Assembly (NCBI GenBank): GCA_031286285.1
Contig: JAITUN010000193.1
Location: forward strand, 1 to 60,315
DNA: 60,315 nucleotides
DNA from: Bacteroidales bacterium
GTDB lineage: Bacteria; Bacteroidota; Bacteroidia; Bacteroidales; WCHB1-69
Reading direction: 5' to 3'
This document shows, piece by piece, positions 49,119-58,264 of the stretch. Every line of letters starts with the position of its first letter. Within the stretch, counting starts at the first letter, position 1. The notes under the pieces are model-generated. The model saw nothing but the letters and a program-made list of their open reading frames with translations, ran no database searches and had not been told where the DNA came from. The position numbers were made by a program, and so were the translations under genes.

Positions 49119-50726
49119 ATGGGAGCAACAAATTGTCCGGAAACCCCCAGACAGAGACTGATAGGAATGATGTATTTAGTCCTCACAGCTTTATTAGCGC
49201 TTAATGTATCAAAAGATATTCTGAATGCTTTCTCTATTGTTGATGAAACATTACATACGTCTAATTTAATTACTGAGAATAAAAATTCACAAGACTATCG
49301 TGAGTTGATTAGGCAAAAAACGATATTAGGTGAAGATAAAGTGGCTGAAGCATTTGAAAAAGCAACTCGTATCAAAGAACTTTCAGATGAGATGGTTAAA
49401 TATATTCAACAAGTAAAAGTTAGATATATTGAATATGTTGATGCAGATTCTGCCTATAATAGAGATGGGAGTATTAAGACGGTTGCTGAACTTAAATCGA
49501 AAGACAATATTAGCAAAGCAAGCAATTTTATGATTAATGAAGGCAATGCAAAGGATTTGAAAGAAAAAATAGAACAATATCGCAATGAAATGTTGTCTTT
49601 TATTGATGAACATGAGAGAGAGGCTATGTCACAAACTGTGGGTTTAGACGTAAATGAAAAATTTAGAAATACTACCGGAGCAGTTGAATCATGGGAAACT
49701 CACTATTTCGATGGTGTAATTTTTGCGGCAGGTGTTACTTTGTTAAATAAAACTGTTGGTGAAGTGCGAAATGCTGAATCGGGTGTCTTGAAATATGTTA
49801 TTCGTTCTATTACGCAAAGTGACTTTAAGTTTTCTAATGTTTCTGCAAAAGTAATCCCAAAATCACAAATTGTATTTCAAGGTGAACCTTATGAAGCTGA
49901 AATAATTGTAGCTGCATACGATGATAAACAACCCATTGAAGCCTATTGGCGTATGGGTACCGGCATGATGACCTCAACGCAAGGCGCAAACTTAGCTAAA
50001 GGAGATGAGGGAATTGCTCGACTGAAAATTCCAACAAATGCTGTGGGCGATTTCAACTATACCGGACTTATTAAAATGATTGGACCTGACGGGCTTCCTC
50101 AAACTCACAATTTTAGCGATAGATACACCGTAATGGCTCCTTCAGCTACTGTGGCTGCTGACAAAATGAATGTGTTGTACGCAGGAATTGAAAATCCTGT
50201 TTCTGTTAGTGCATCTGTTGCTGCTGAAAAAGTATCAATTGCTTTAGTTGGCGGAGGTACTGCTACACAAACTGCACCCGGAAAATACAATATCAGCGTC
50301 CCTGAAGCTTTAGTTGGGAAAACAATTACGATTAATATTGCTGCTACTATTGATAACCGGCAGCAAACTATGGGTTCCAATGTTTATCGTATCAAAAGGG
50401 TTCCTGACCCCGTTGCCCTTATTGGAAGTTTTAAAGGCGGAAAAATTACTAAAGCTGAATTACTCGCTAATCCCTTTATGATAGCAAACATGGGAACAGA
50501 CTTTGTGTATGACCTCTTGTGGACGGTTAATTCATATCAAGTTACTTTTATTATCAAAGGTATTGAAGACCCGCCAATTACATGTAATAACAAACAATTC
50601 TCGGATGCTATTAAAAATAAAATAAACTCTTGTGGTACAGGTACTGTGATATTTTTCTCAGACATCAAGGCTTCTTGCGTTGCCGGTACTAGAACTTTAA
50701 ATCCGATAACTGTAATTTTAAGATAA
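49119..50726 (+). CDS. gldM: T9SS motor protein GldM (PorM)
   Basis: 535 residues. Family hallmark N-terminus MGATNCPETPRQRLIGMMYLV, with one transmembrane helix (~14-33) followed by a long periplasmic region. That region contains a helical bundle (~40-220, including LDVNEKFRNTTGAVESWE) and beta-rich domains to the C-terminus. GldM couples the proton-driven GldL in the inner membrane to the GldKN ring. The C-terminal domain ends at NPITVILR. It lies 16 bp before gldN. Confidence 0.96.
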   Translation: MGATNCPETPRQRLIGMMYLVLTALLALNVSKDILNAFSIVDETLHTSNLITENKNSQDYRELIRQKTILGEDKVAEAFEKATRIKELSDEMVKYIQQVKVRYIEYVDADSAYNRDGSIKTVAELKSKDNISKASNFMINEGNAKDLKEKIEQYRNEMLSFIDEHEREAMSQTVGLDVNEKFRNTTGAVESWETHYFDGVIFAAGVTLLNKTVGEVRNAESGVLKYVIRSITQSDFKFSNVSAKVIPKSQIVFQGEPYEAEIIVAAYDDKQPIEAYWRMGTGMMTSTQGANLAKGDEGIARLKIPTNAVGDFNYTGLIKMIGPDGLPQTHNFSDRYTVMAPSATVAADKMNVLYAGIENPVSVSASVAAEKVSIALVGGGTATQTAPGKYNISVPEALVGKTITINIAATIDNRQQTMGSNVYRIKRVPDPVALIGSFKGGKITKAELLANPFMIANMGTDFVYDLLWTVNSYQVTFIIKGIEDPPITCNNKQFSDAIKNKINSCGTGTVIFFSDIKASCVAGTRTLNPITVILR

Positions 50727-50742
50727 AAAAACATATTAAATT

Positions 50743-51642
50743 ATGAAAAAAGGAACCATCATTATTCTATTGTTAGTATTAACTTCATTTGTTATTGCTC
50801 AAACTGAGGATATCCAAATTCCCCCTCCACTTTCAGCCCCCTGGGAAATTGTTGAAGTAAGTGAATCACCCGGCCCCGTCCCATATCCTGTAGTAAGACA
50901 AAACGACGTCATGTGGCAGATTTACATTTGGCGAGAAATTGACTTGCGCGAAAAAAGAAATCAATCACTCTATTTTCCTACTGAACCACAAGGAAATTAT
51001 AAAAGTTTGGGGCAATTAATTATTGATGCCATAGATATGGATAATCCTGTTAATGAAAATGCGCTCCCAGTTTACACGAATCAAGACTGCAATATTAAAG
51101 TGGAACGCAGTGAGATTAAAAATGCCCTTGGAAATACCAAAAAAGTACCTATTATTGATCCTGATACGGGCGAGCCTATTGGTGAAACTATTATTGACGA
51201 ACCATTTACAGCCTCACAAATTATGTATTATCGCTTAAAAGAAGTGTGGTTTTTTGATAAAAACAGAGGTGAACTCAATGTGCGTATTCTTGAAATTGAA
51301 CCTTTTTTTGAATATGAGAAAGAAGCAGTTTCTGGAGGAGATGATGATGAAGTCTCTTCGTTAAAAACAAAAAGACGATTAGGCTATATTAAGTATGATG
51401 AGTTAAGACCGTTTTTAGCCCAACAACCCTATTTCAATGCCAAAAATTCTGCCTTAAAACTCACTTTTGATGATGTGTTAACATGGAAACGTTACTTCTC
51501 AAGCTATATCATTGCAGAAGAAAACTTGCAAAATAATCGCGAAATACAGGATTATATTAAAAATCCACGCGACCAACGCTTAGAATCTGAAAGAATTTTG
51601 GAACAAATTCGTAATTTCGAAAGCGAAATCTGGGAGTACTAA
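50743..51642 (+). CDS. gldN: T9SS ring protein GldN (PorN)
   Basis: 299 residues. Signal peptide about 1-19 (cut near VIA-Q). Recognisable GldN features: DVMWQIYIWREIDLREKRNQ, FPTEPQ, ITASQIMYYRLKEVWFFDK-type core (here TASQIMYYRLKEVWFFDK) and ARNSALKLTFDDVL-type stretch (AKNSALKLTFDDVLTWKRY). It is periplasmic and partners GldK in the T9SS ring. It is the last gene of the cluster, with a terminator 38 bp after the stop. Confidence 0.95.
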   Translation: MKKGTIIILLLVLTSFVIAQTEDIQIPPPLSAPWEIVEVSESPGPVPYPVVRQNDVMWQIYIWREIDLREKRNQSLYFPTEPQGNYKSLGQLIIDAIDMDNPVNENALPVYTNQDCNIKVERSEIKNALGNTKKVPIIDPDTGEPIGETIIDEPFTASQIMYYRLKEVWFFDKNRGELNVRILEIEPFFEYEKEAVSGGDDDEVSSLKTKRRLGYIKYDELRPFLAQQPYFNAKNSALKLTFDDVLTWKRYFSSYIIAEENLQNNREIQDYIKNPRDQRLESERILEQIRNFESEIWEY

Positions 51643-51679
51643 CCCACAGATTATGCAGATTTATGCAAAAAAAATGTTG

Positions 51680-51706
51680 AGCCGAGGTTGTAACTTCGGC
51701 TTTTTT
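51680..51706 (+). terminator. Rho-independent terminator of the T9SS operon
   Basis: AGCCGAGGTT paired with AACTTCGGCT (one G-T pair, tight turn), followed by six T. It lies between gldN and the convergent MATE gene. Confidence 0.88.
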
Positions 51707-51708
51707 AT

Positions 51709-53043
51709 TTAATATTTTTTCATGAAGTGCAAAAACCTTAATCTGTACGCAACCGCTGCAATCATTAATCCTATACAAAGTCCAATCCAAATGCCCACAC
51801 TACCGAGATGCCAAACAAAACCAAACAGGTATCCGATGGGCAAGGCGATTACTAAGTAAGATGAAAATGCAATAAACATAGCAAAAGTAACATCTGCCAA
51901 GCCGCGCAGCGTGGCTAACCCTACCGTTTGCCAGCCATCGAAAAGCTGAAAAATACCGGCAATGATAAACAATTGGGCAGCCACATCAATTACTTCGGAA
52001 TCAGAGGAAAACCATGTTGGAATGAATCGCCTCAAAACAATAAATGAGATTGCCGTAAGGGTCATAAAAACAGTTACAAGGTGTAATGATGCCAAAGAAG
52101 CCATCCGAGTTGCTTTATAATGTTTAGACCCAAATTGATGTGAAATACGGATGGTGCATGCAGAGCCTATACCCAAACCGATCATAAAAGTTGCAGATGC
52201 TAATTGCAAAACAATTTGATGTGCCGCCAAATTCACTTCATTGATCCACCCAATCATAATGGCACTGAAACTAAATGCCAATACTTCCACAATCAATTGT
52301 CCTGTAATAGGAAAACCTGTAACTATCAACTGTTTCAAAGCAGGCAGGTAAATCCGTTTTGTGGAAAAATATTGCGTAAATCTCTTCAATGCAGGGTGCC
52401 AAAAAATGAGAACCACGAATGATAATGCCATCACAACCCTGGCAATAAAAGTGGCTAATCCGGCGCCCTCAACGCCCATCGCAGGAAATCCGAATTTCCC
52501 GAAAATCAATAAATAGTTGAAAATAATGTTGATGGCGTTTCCGGATAGCGTTACCCACATAGCAATTTTGGTGTTTCCAACGCCTTCTGCAAATTGTCTG
52601 CATGTAAAAAACAATAGAACAGGAATAGTTGAGGCTAATAACCAATCAAAGTAAGGCATCGCCAATTGTACCACATTCTCAGGTTGATTCAAATGATAAA
52701 GCAGAGGTTGTAATAAAAAAACAGCACCAAATAGAATGATACTTAACGATATATTAATAATCAACGCATTTTGAAAAAACACACCGATCTTCCACCACTG
52801 TTTTCTGCCGTATGCTTTTCCTACATGAGGTGTTTGCCCTAAGGAAAAACCTAATCCAAAAATAAAAACTAACATATATACAGAGTTAGCAAATGCAACT
52901 GCTGCTAACTCTTTCGTCCCTAATCTCCCTACCATAAACGTATCTGCTAAAGAGACTGTAACTTGCCCAAGTTGAGTTAATATAATGGGAAATGCAAGAT
53001 TTAGATTGCGTTTATAATAGGGTAGAAATTTTTGAAGATGCAT
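51709..53043 (-). CDS. MATE-family efflux transporter
   Basis: 444 residues, the usual MATE length. About twelve transmembrane helices in two six-helix halves. N-terminal motif: FPIILTQLGQVTVSLADTFM, with MVGRLGTKELAAVAFANS after it. The second half has the matching pattern LIVTGFPITGQLIVEVLAF and NEVNLAAHQIVLQLAS. Members export cationic drugs or metabolites by Na+ or H+ antiport. It converges on gldN and is probably unrelated to T9SS. Confidence 0.93.
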   Translation of the reverse strand: MHLQKFLPYYKRNLNLAFPIILTQLGQVTVSLADTFMVGRLGTKELAAVAFANSVYMLVFIFGLGFSLGQTPHVGKAYGRKQWWKIGVFFQNALIINISLSIILFGAVFLLQPLLYHLNQPENVVQLAMPYFDWLLASTIPVLLFFTCRQFAEGVGNTKIAMWVTLSGNAINIIFNYLLIFGKFGFPAMGVEGAGLATFIARVVMALSFVVLIFWHPALKRFTQYFSTKRIYLPALKQLIVTGFPITGQLIVEVLAFSFSAIMIGWINEVNLAAHQIVLQLASATFMIGLGIGSACTIRISHQFGSKHYKATRMASLASLHLVTVFMTLTAISFIVLRRFIPTWFSSDSEVIDVAAQLFIIAGIFQLFDGWQTVGLATLRGLADVTFAMFIAFSSYLVIALPIGYLFGFVWHLGSVGIWIGLCIGLMIAAVAYRLRFLHFMKKY

Positions 53044-53237
53044 GAGGGATCTAAGTTTTTTTAAGTCTGAAAGATAGTCTTTTTTGTTATAAATATGTTT
53101 TTTATAGTTATGTTTATTGGTTTACGGTATGTTTTTTGAGGGCTGCAAATTTCGCAAAAAATAGTGGATCTTGCGAGTGTTGGAAAATATTTGGCAATTT
53201 TTCTTATTTTTTATTACAGTTTTCTTTTTATATTAAA

Positions 53238-53267
53238 TTGTTCTGTATAAAAAAAAAACTACTTTTG
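53238..53267 (+). promoter_or_regulatory. Bacteroidota housekeeping promoter for the M49-like gene
   Basis: TTG at 53238-53240, a 19-bp spacer, then TACTTTTG at 53260-53267. Both elements and the spacing fit the -33/-7 consensus. The ATG is 69 bp downstream. The rest of the 292-bp divergent region (53044-53335) is AT-rich with nothing else recognised. Confidence 0.7.
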
Positions 53268-53335
53268 TCGCCAAAAATATTTTAGAAAAAATTATTACAC
53301 ATTTTTAAATAAATAATACAAACCAATATAATAAT

Positions 53336-54976
53336 ATGAAAAATTTTCTACCCATTGTAACATTAGTTTTAGGAATAGCGTTTTGCTTTTCCGCTTGCAA
53401 ATCAAATCAAACAGAAATGAAAAGTGAAATGCAAAAAAAAGTTGAAGAATTTGCTTTCTTTGAACTCAATGCGCCTGAATTGATAGCGCAACTTTCTGAA
53501 AAAGAAAAACAATTGATCCCTATTTTTATCCAAATTGCTGAAATTATGGATCAGCTCTTTTGGAAACAAACTTTTGGTGATAAATCTATTTTAGACACCA
53601 TTTCTGACCCTTACATGAAAGAATTTGTTGTGATAAATTATGGACCATGGGAAAGGCTGAATGATAACATCCCTTTTGTACCCGGATTTGGCGCTAAACC
53701 GGATGGTTGCCAATATTATCCGCAAGATATTACATTAGAAGAATTTAATGCATTTGATAATCCTGACAAAGGAAGTTTATATACTGTAATTCGCAGAAAT
53801 GAAGATGGCAGTTTGAGAACAGTTTGGTATAAAGATGAATATAAAGAAGAATTGGATAAGGTATGCGAATTGTTAGATGATGCTATTGCATTGGCAGAAG
53901 ATAATGGACTGAAAAACTATCTGATACAACGTAAAAAATCGTTTCAAACCGACGACTATTTTCATAGCGACATGGCTTGGATGGATATGAAAGAGAGTAA
54001 ATTAGATTTTATCGTTGGACCTATTGAAAATTATGATGATAAATTTCAGGAAGCCAAAGCTTCATACGAATCGTTTGTATTGCTTAAAGATGAAGCCCGA
54101 AGCAAAGATTTGGGAAAATTTGTATCCATGCTTCCACAATTACAAAAAGAACTACCTTGTGAATCAAAATATAAAACATTCGTCCCTGGAACTTCTTCAG
54201 ACTTAAATGTATACTACGCTTTATATTATGGTGGAGATTGCAACTCCGGGAGCAAAACTATTGCAATAAATTTGCCCAATGATGACCGGGTTGCTGCTGC
54301 TAAAGGAACGCGCCGCCTGCAATTGCGTAATGCCATGCAAGCCAAATTTGACAAAATATTAATGCCTATTGGTCAGCTTATTATCAATCCTGAGCAACAG
54401 GGAGATTTGAATTTCGACGCTTTCTTTTGGAATGTTACTTTTCATGAAGTGGCTCATGGCTTGGGAATTAAAAATACTATTAACGGAAAAGGAAGTGTAG
54501 ATAATGCTATGGGTACAGAAAAAACATCCTGGGAAGAAGCCAAAGCAGATATTTTGGGTCTGTTTATGGTAATGAAACTTATTGAATTGGGAGAGATTAC
54601 AAATATTACGAAAGAAGAAGCAATGACCACATATATTGCCGGAATTTTACGCTCAGTACGTTTTGGTGCTGCCAGTTCGCACGGAAAAGCAAATATGATG
54701 TGTTTCAACTTCTTTGAAAAAGCAGACGCTTTTAAAAGAGATGGAAATGGACAATATGTAATTGATTATGAAAAAGCTTACCAAGCCATGAACGATTGGG
54801 CAGAGTTGATCATCGTTACTCAAGGAAATGGAGATTTTGATTTTGCACAAAAATTTAGAAATGAAAATGGCGGAATTACAAAAACATTACAAGCTGATTT
54901 AGACAAAATTAACAGTTCCGGAATTCCTCGTGATATCAGATTTAAGCAAGGAATTGAGGTGCTGGGATTAAAATAG
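53336..54976 (+). CDS. M49-like zinc metallopeptidase lipoprotein (dipeptidyl-peptidase III-related)
   Basis: 546 residues. Lipobox FSAC with Cys21. Zinc-site motifs: HEVAHG at about residue 369 and WEEAKADILG downstream, the order seen in M49 peptidases (HExxGH and EExRAE). Here the first motif is HExxH, one residue shorter than the classical M49 one. An N-terminal helical region and the stretch GPWERLNDNIPFVPGFG are typical of Bacteroidota relatives. It would act on peptides in the periplasm or at the cell surface. A full promoter precedes it. The aroA frame opens right after its stop. Confidence 0.82.
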   Translation: MKNFLPIVTLVLGIAFCFSACKSNQTEMKSEMQKKVEEFAFFELNAPELIAQLSEKEKQLIPIFIQIAEIMDQLFWKQTFGDKSILDTISDPYMKEFVVINYGPWERLNDNIPFVPGFGAKPDGCQYYPQDITLEEFNAFDNPDKGSLYTVIRRNEDGSLRTVWYKDEYKEELDKVCELLDDAIALAEDNGLKNYLIQRKKSFQTDDYFHSDMAWMDMKESKLDFIVGPIENYDDKFQEAKASYESFVLLKDEARSKDLGKFVSMLPQLQKELPCESKYKTFVPGTSSDLNVYYALYYGGDCNSGSKTIAINLPNDDRVAAAKGTRRLQLRNAMQAKFDKILMPIGQLIINPEQQGDLNFDAFFWNVTFHEVAHGLGIKNTINGKGSVDNAMGTEKTSWEEAKADILGLFMVMKLIELGEITNITKEEAMTTYIAGILRSVRFGAASSHGKANMMCFNFFEKADAFKRDGNGQYVIDYEKAYQAMNDWAELIIVTQGNGDFDFAQKFRNENGGITKTLQADLDKINSSGIPRDIRFKQGIEVLGLK

Positions 54977-54984
54977 CACTTCTC

Positions 54985-56109
54985 TTGTTATCTCTACCTT
55001 TAAAAATATCACTTCCTCGCTCTAAAAGCATCGTAATAAGATGTCTAATTATTCATTATCTAAGAACAGGGATATTACTTCCCATATTTGATAATGATCC
55101 GAATGACATTAAAGTTGTTTATAATGCTTTAAAAACAATTGATTCACAGATAAAAACATCAGTAGGGGAGGTGTGTGTGATTAATGTAGAAGATTGCGGG
55201 GCAGCCTATCGATTTCTCATGGCGGTTCTGGCAACAACACCCGGAAAATGGTTACTTACCGGTACGCCGCGCTTATTAGAACGCCCCATCTTACCTTTGG
55301 TGTTTTTTTTACAAACACAGGGTGCAAACATCAAAAAAGTTGAGCTTGGATGGAGGATTGATGGAAGAAAATTGCATATTGGTAATTGTGAGATAGATAC
55401 GTCGGAGACATCGCAGTTTGCAAGTGCTGTGATGATGGTGAAACAGGAGACGAGAGACAAGGGACAGGAGCGAAACCCCTATATCCGTATGACAGAAACT
55501 ATTCTTCAAAAACAAGACCTTGCAAATTCTACTCTTTTAGAACTTGCCGATTGGAGTGCTGCTGTTTTTTGGATTGCGAATGCATTGCTTAATCCAAATG
55601 CTCATTATCTTTTGAAAAATTTGCATTTTGATACATTACAAGGCGATGCTGCGATTATCCAATGGTTTCAAAAAAAAGGACTTACTTTTACAGAAAATGA
55701 ATTTGGTATTGATATTAAACATACGAATATTGCTGAAATTCAAAATCAAATTATGAATGTATTGAATACCCCTGATATTGCAATAATATTTGCAGTGTTA
55801 GCCGTTTGTTATCCTTTTGAATTAACCTTGTTGGGATTAAAAAACTTAAACCTAAAGGAATCAAAACGTTTGGATATAACAATAAAAGAATTATCAAGAC
55901 TTACAATAGTGGTGAAACAATCTGAAGATCAGATAACCATCCATAAAAGAACACAAGAATTACCCAAAGAAATTATTTTTGATTCTTATAACGACCATCG
56001 TTTCGTTATGGCATGGTCTTTATTCAAAAACTTTGGAAATGTTGTAATCCAAAATCCGGAATGTGTAAAAAAATCCTATCCGGAATTTCCATTTAAGCAT
56101 TATACTTAA
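54985..56109 (+). CDS. aroA: 3-Phosphoshikimate 1-carboxyvinyltransferase (EPSP synthase)
   Basis: 374 residues from TTG 54985, shorter than the usual ~420. Adds enolpyruvyl to shikimate-3-phosphate in aromatic amino acid synthesis. Active-site blocks are present in order: LPRSKSIVIR (usual Gly replaced by Arg, Lys-Ser kept), DCGAAYRFLMA, GTPRLLERPI, ETSQFASAV, NTPDIA, LKESKRLD, NDHRFVMAWSLF and KKSYPEF. No ATG lies between the previous stop and the first conserved block, so a TTG start coupled to the upstream gene is the best reading. The DHR segment and all key Lys/Arg look intact, so the enzyme is probably active. Confidence 0.85.
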   Translation: MLSLPLKISLPRSKSIVIRCLIIHYLRTGILLPIFDNDPNDIKVVYNALKTIDSQIKTSVGEVCVINVEDCGAAYRFLMAVLATTPGKWLLTGTPRLLERPILPLVFFLQTQGANIKKVELGWRIDGRKLHIGNCEIDTSETSQFASAVMMVKQETRDKGQERNPYIRMTETILQKQDLANSTLLELADWSAAVFWIANALLNPNAHYLLKNLHFDTLQGDAAIIQWFQKKGLTFTENEFGIDIKHTNIAEIQNQIMNVLNTPDIAIIFAVLAVCYPFELTLLGLKNLNLKESKRLDITIKELSRLTIVVKQSEDQITIHKRTQELPKEIIFDSYNDHRFVMAWSLFKNFGNVVIQNPECVKKSYPEFPFKHYT

Positions 56110-56119
56110 AACTTTCTTA

Positions 56120-56154
56120 TTAATCGTTAAGTTACTAACTACAAACCACTAAAT
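56120..56154. repeat. Heptamer array at the aroA/dnaA convergent junction (5 units)
   Basis: TTAATCG, TTAAGTT, ACTAACT, ACAAACC, ACTAAAT in 7-bp register, diverged. On the minus strand it reads AGTGGTT, TGTAGTT, AGTAACT, related to the units before gldM. The dnaA stop codon lies inside. Confidence 0.6.
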
Positions 56155-57612
56155 CTTCATTTTCTTATCAATCTCATCAATGTAGGTTTTCATTTTTTTA
56201 TCTGTTTCATAAAGGTCAGAAATTGTATTACAAGCATGAAGTACAGTAGCGTGATTTCTCCCTCCATAGTAAGAACCAATAGAAGCATAAGGAAGTTTTG
56301 CATATTTTCTAGCAAAAAACATACAAATTTGTCGTGGTTGAACAATATCTCTATCTCTTTTATTGGCATTGATTTTTTCTATAGATACATTAAAATATTC
56401 CCCAACAATTTTTTGAATATATTCTATTGAAATGTGTTTGGCAGTGCTTTTAACATATTTATCTACCATTTCTTTTGCTAATTCTTCTGTTACAGGGCGG
56501 TGATTAAGCGAGGCTTGAGCTAAAATTGCAATCATAGCTCCTTCCAGTTCTCGTGTATTGGAATTAATGCGTGCAGCAAGATAAGTAGTTACTTCGTCAG
56601 GGAAAGTAATACCATTACATTCTAATTTTTTTTGTAAAATTTTAGTACGTGTTTCAAAATCAGGAGTTGTTAGTTCTGCAGTTAACCCCCATTTAAACCT
56701 AGAAAGTAGACGTGCCTCAAAGCCGGAAATGTCAACAGGAGGTTTATCTGATGTAATGATAATTTGTTTCTTTTTTAAGTGTAAATGATTGAAAATATGG
56801 AAGAATGCTTCTTGTGTTTTTTCTTTATTTCCGGTACCAAGATGCTCAATGTCATCAATAATTAACATATCAATAGATTGGTAGTATAAAATAAAGTCGT
56901 TTCGATTATTTGTTTTCGTGGCTTCAATAAATTGTTGATAAAAAGTATCGGCATTGATATATAAAACAGTTTTGTTTGGGAAATTCGCTTTTGTCTGTAG
57001 CCCAATAGCATGAGCTAAATGGGTTTTACCAAGCCCAACCTCTGAGTATATAAAGAAAGGATTAAAAGAAGTACCACAGGGATCTTGAGCAATAGCCCAG
57101 CCCGCTGTTCGTGCCAACCTATTGCAATTACCTTCGACATAGTTGTCGAAATTATAGGTTTCAACTAAATTAGAGGGAATTTTGTGTTTCTTAATACCGG
57201 GCACTACAAATGGAGCAGGGAACTCAGCGTTGTCGGTTTTGTATAATTCAATGGGAACATTGATAGAAGGATTAGACACTGTATTACGCGGATTGGATGA
57301 TAAGTAAATTGTTTGTGAAACATTGGGAGCTGTCCTTTTTTCCATAATAACACGGTATTGTAATTTTCCTGTGTTCCCCAGCTCTTTTTTAATGACTTTT
57401 TTTAGTAAGTTAATATAATGTTCTTCTAACCATTCATAGAACATATGAGTAGGGAGTTGTAAAATGAGAGTTGTTTTGTCAATCCCTATAGGGATGATAG
57501 GAACAAACCATGTATTGAAATTTTTCTCATCAATATTATCACGAATGATATTCAAGCAGTTAGCCCATACTTGTTGGTAGTCTTTTGTGATTTTTGCAAC
57601 CTCTGCGACCAT
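56149..57612 (-). CDS. dnaA: Chromosomal replication initiator protein DnaA
   Basis: 487 residues. Binds DnaA boxes at oriC and opens the origin. Domain I about 1-90 (WANCLNIIRDNIDEKNFNTW), a linker, then AAA+ domain III (~150-370) with Walker A GLGKTHLAHAIG, Walker B MLIIDDIEHL and a sensor near ITSDKPP. Domain IV helix-turn-helix at the C-terminus has the signature YGGRNHATVLHA. The divergent 231-bp region upstream has one 8/9 DnaA-box-like site but no cluster. Confidence 0.97.
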   Translation of the reverse strand: MVAEVAKITKDYQQVWANCLNIIRDNIDEKNFNTWFVPIIPIGIDKTTLILQLPTHMFYEWLEEHYINLLKKVIKKELGNTGKLQYRVIMEKRTAPNVSQTIYLSSNPRNTVSNPSINVPIELYKTDNAEFPAPFVVPGIKKHKIPSNLVETYNFDNYVEGNCNRLARTAGWAIAQDPCGTSFNPFFIYSEVGLGKTHLAHAIGLQTKANFPNKTVLYINADTFYQQFIEATKTNNRNDFILYYQSIDMLIIDDIEHLGTGNKEKTQEAFFHIFNHLHLKKKQIIITSDKPPVDISGFEARLLSRFKWGLTAELTTPDFETRTKILQKKLECNGITFPDEVTTYLAARINSNTRELEGAMIAILAQASLNHRPVTEELAKEMVDKYVKSTAKHISIEYIQKIVGEYFNVSIEKINANKRDRDIVQPRQICMFFARKYAKLPYASIGSYYGGRNHATVLHACNTISDLYETDKKMKTYIDEIDKKMKI

Positions 57613-57813
57613 TTCTTTTCTTTAATTATATTATAGTTAAACAATTAACAATTAATTTTTATCGTTTCTATTGTTCCCCAAATATGAACAAAAAAAAGTT
57701 AAAAAAAAAATGGTATGCTACTTGATTTTTAAAAAACTTTGTATATAGTTAAATCACATTTACAGACGTTTTTTTGTAATCAATTTTTAAACTTATTCAT
57801 AGCAAATAAATTA

Positions 57814-57821
57814 TATTTTTG
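57814..57821 (+). promoter_or_regulatory. -7 box of the riboflavin kinase promoter
   Basis: TATTTTTG, full match to TAnnTTTG, 22 bp before ATG 57844. It falls inside the longer frame from TTG 57739, ruling that start out in practice. The rest of 57613-57843 is AT-rich with no RNA gene seen. Confidence 0.55.
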
Positions 57822-57843
57822 CCTCCCAAAAAATCGTTTTATT

Positions 57844-58254
57844 ATGCTAGAAAAATTTTCAGGAACTGTAGTGCATGGACTCGGAAAAGGGAAAGAGTTC
57901 GGCTTCCCCACTGCAAATATAAAATTGAATAACAACGAGTTATCTATAGAAAAGGGTGTGTATGCCGTAGTAGTTAACATTGATAATCAACAGTATTATG
58001 GGATGTTGTATGTAGGCACAAGACCTACGTTTCATTTGCAAGAAATAACAATAGAGATCTATTTTTTTGAGTTCAATGAGGATGTGTATGATAAGCAGAT
58101 TTCTTTCCAAATTGTGCAGAAAATAAGAGACGAAATCCAATTTCAAAGCACAGACGATTTAATCAAACAATTACACTACGACAAAGAAATGGTGTATATT
58201 TTTTTTAAACATTTACCAAAAACAATCTCTGATCTTTTAATTCTTAATTCTTAA
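57844..58254 (+). CDS. Stand-alone riboflavin kinase
   Basis: 136 residues from ATG 57844. Phosphorylates riboflavin to FMN. Key motifs of the RibF kinase domain: GTVVHGLGKGKEFGFPTANI (phosphate loop and the PTAN metal/ATP motif), GVYAVVV, YGMLYVGTRPTF and IEIYFFEFNEDVY with the catalytic Glu. Bacterial RibF is usually a ~310-residue fusion with an N-terminal FAD synthetase half; here that half is missing and a promoter lies immediately upstream, so it is not a simple truncation of this window's reading frame. The last codons and the stop are made of a TTAATTC heptamer array. Confidence 0.87.
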   Translation: MLEKFSGTVVHGLGKGKEFGFPTANIKLNNNELSIEKGVYAVVVNIDNQQYYGMLYVGTRPTFHLQEITIEIYFFEFNEDVYDKQISFQIVQKIRDEIQFQSTDDLIKQLHYDKEMVYIFFKHLPKTISDLLILNS

Positions 58255-58264
58255 TTCTTAATTT
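58237..58264. repeat. Heptamer array at the riboflavin kinase/ricT junction (4 units)
   Basis: TTAATTC three times and TTAATTT once, no indel. It contributes the C-terminal L-I-L-N-S codons and TAA stop of the kinase and abuts the ricT stop at 58265. Confidence 0.85.

Noticed and set aside
51648-51670. Short repeat CAGATTATG / CAGATTTATG after gldN as a tenth heptamer array
   Set aside because: The two copies differ in length (9 and 10 bp) and do not keep a 7-bp register.
57613-57843. oriC next to dnaA
   Set aside because: Only one 8/9 DnaA-box-like site (TTATTCATA near 57793) and no cluster of boxes or clear unwinding element beyond general AT richness.
57739-57843. Upstream TTG start for riboflavin kinase
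   Set aside because: It would include the -7 promoter box and adds residues without homology; ATG 57844 starts at the conserved domain.
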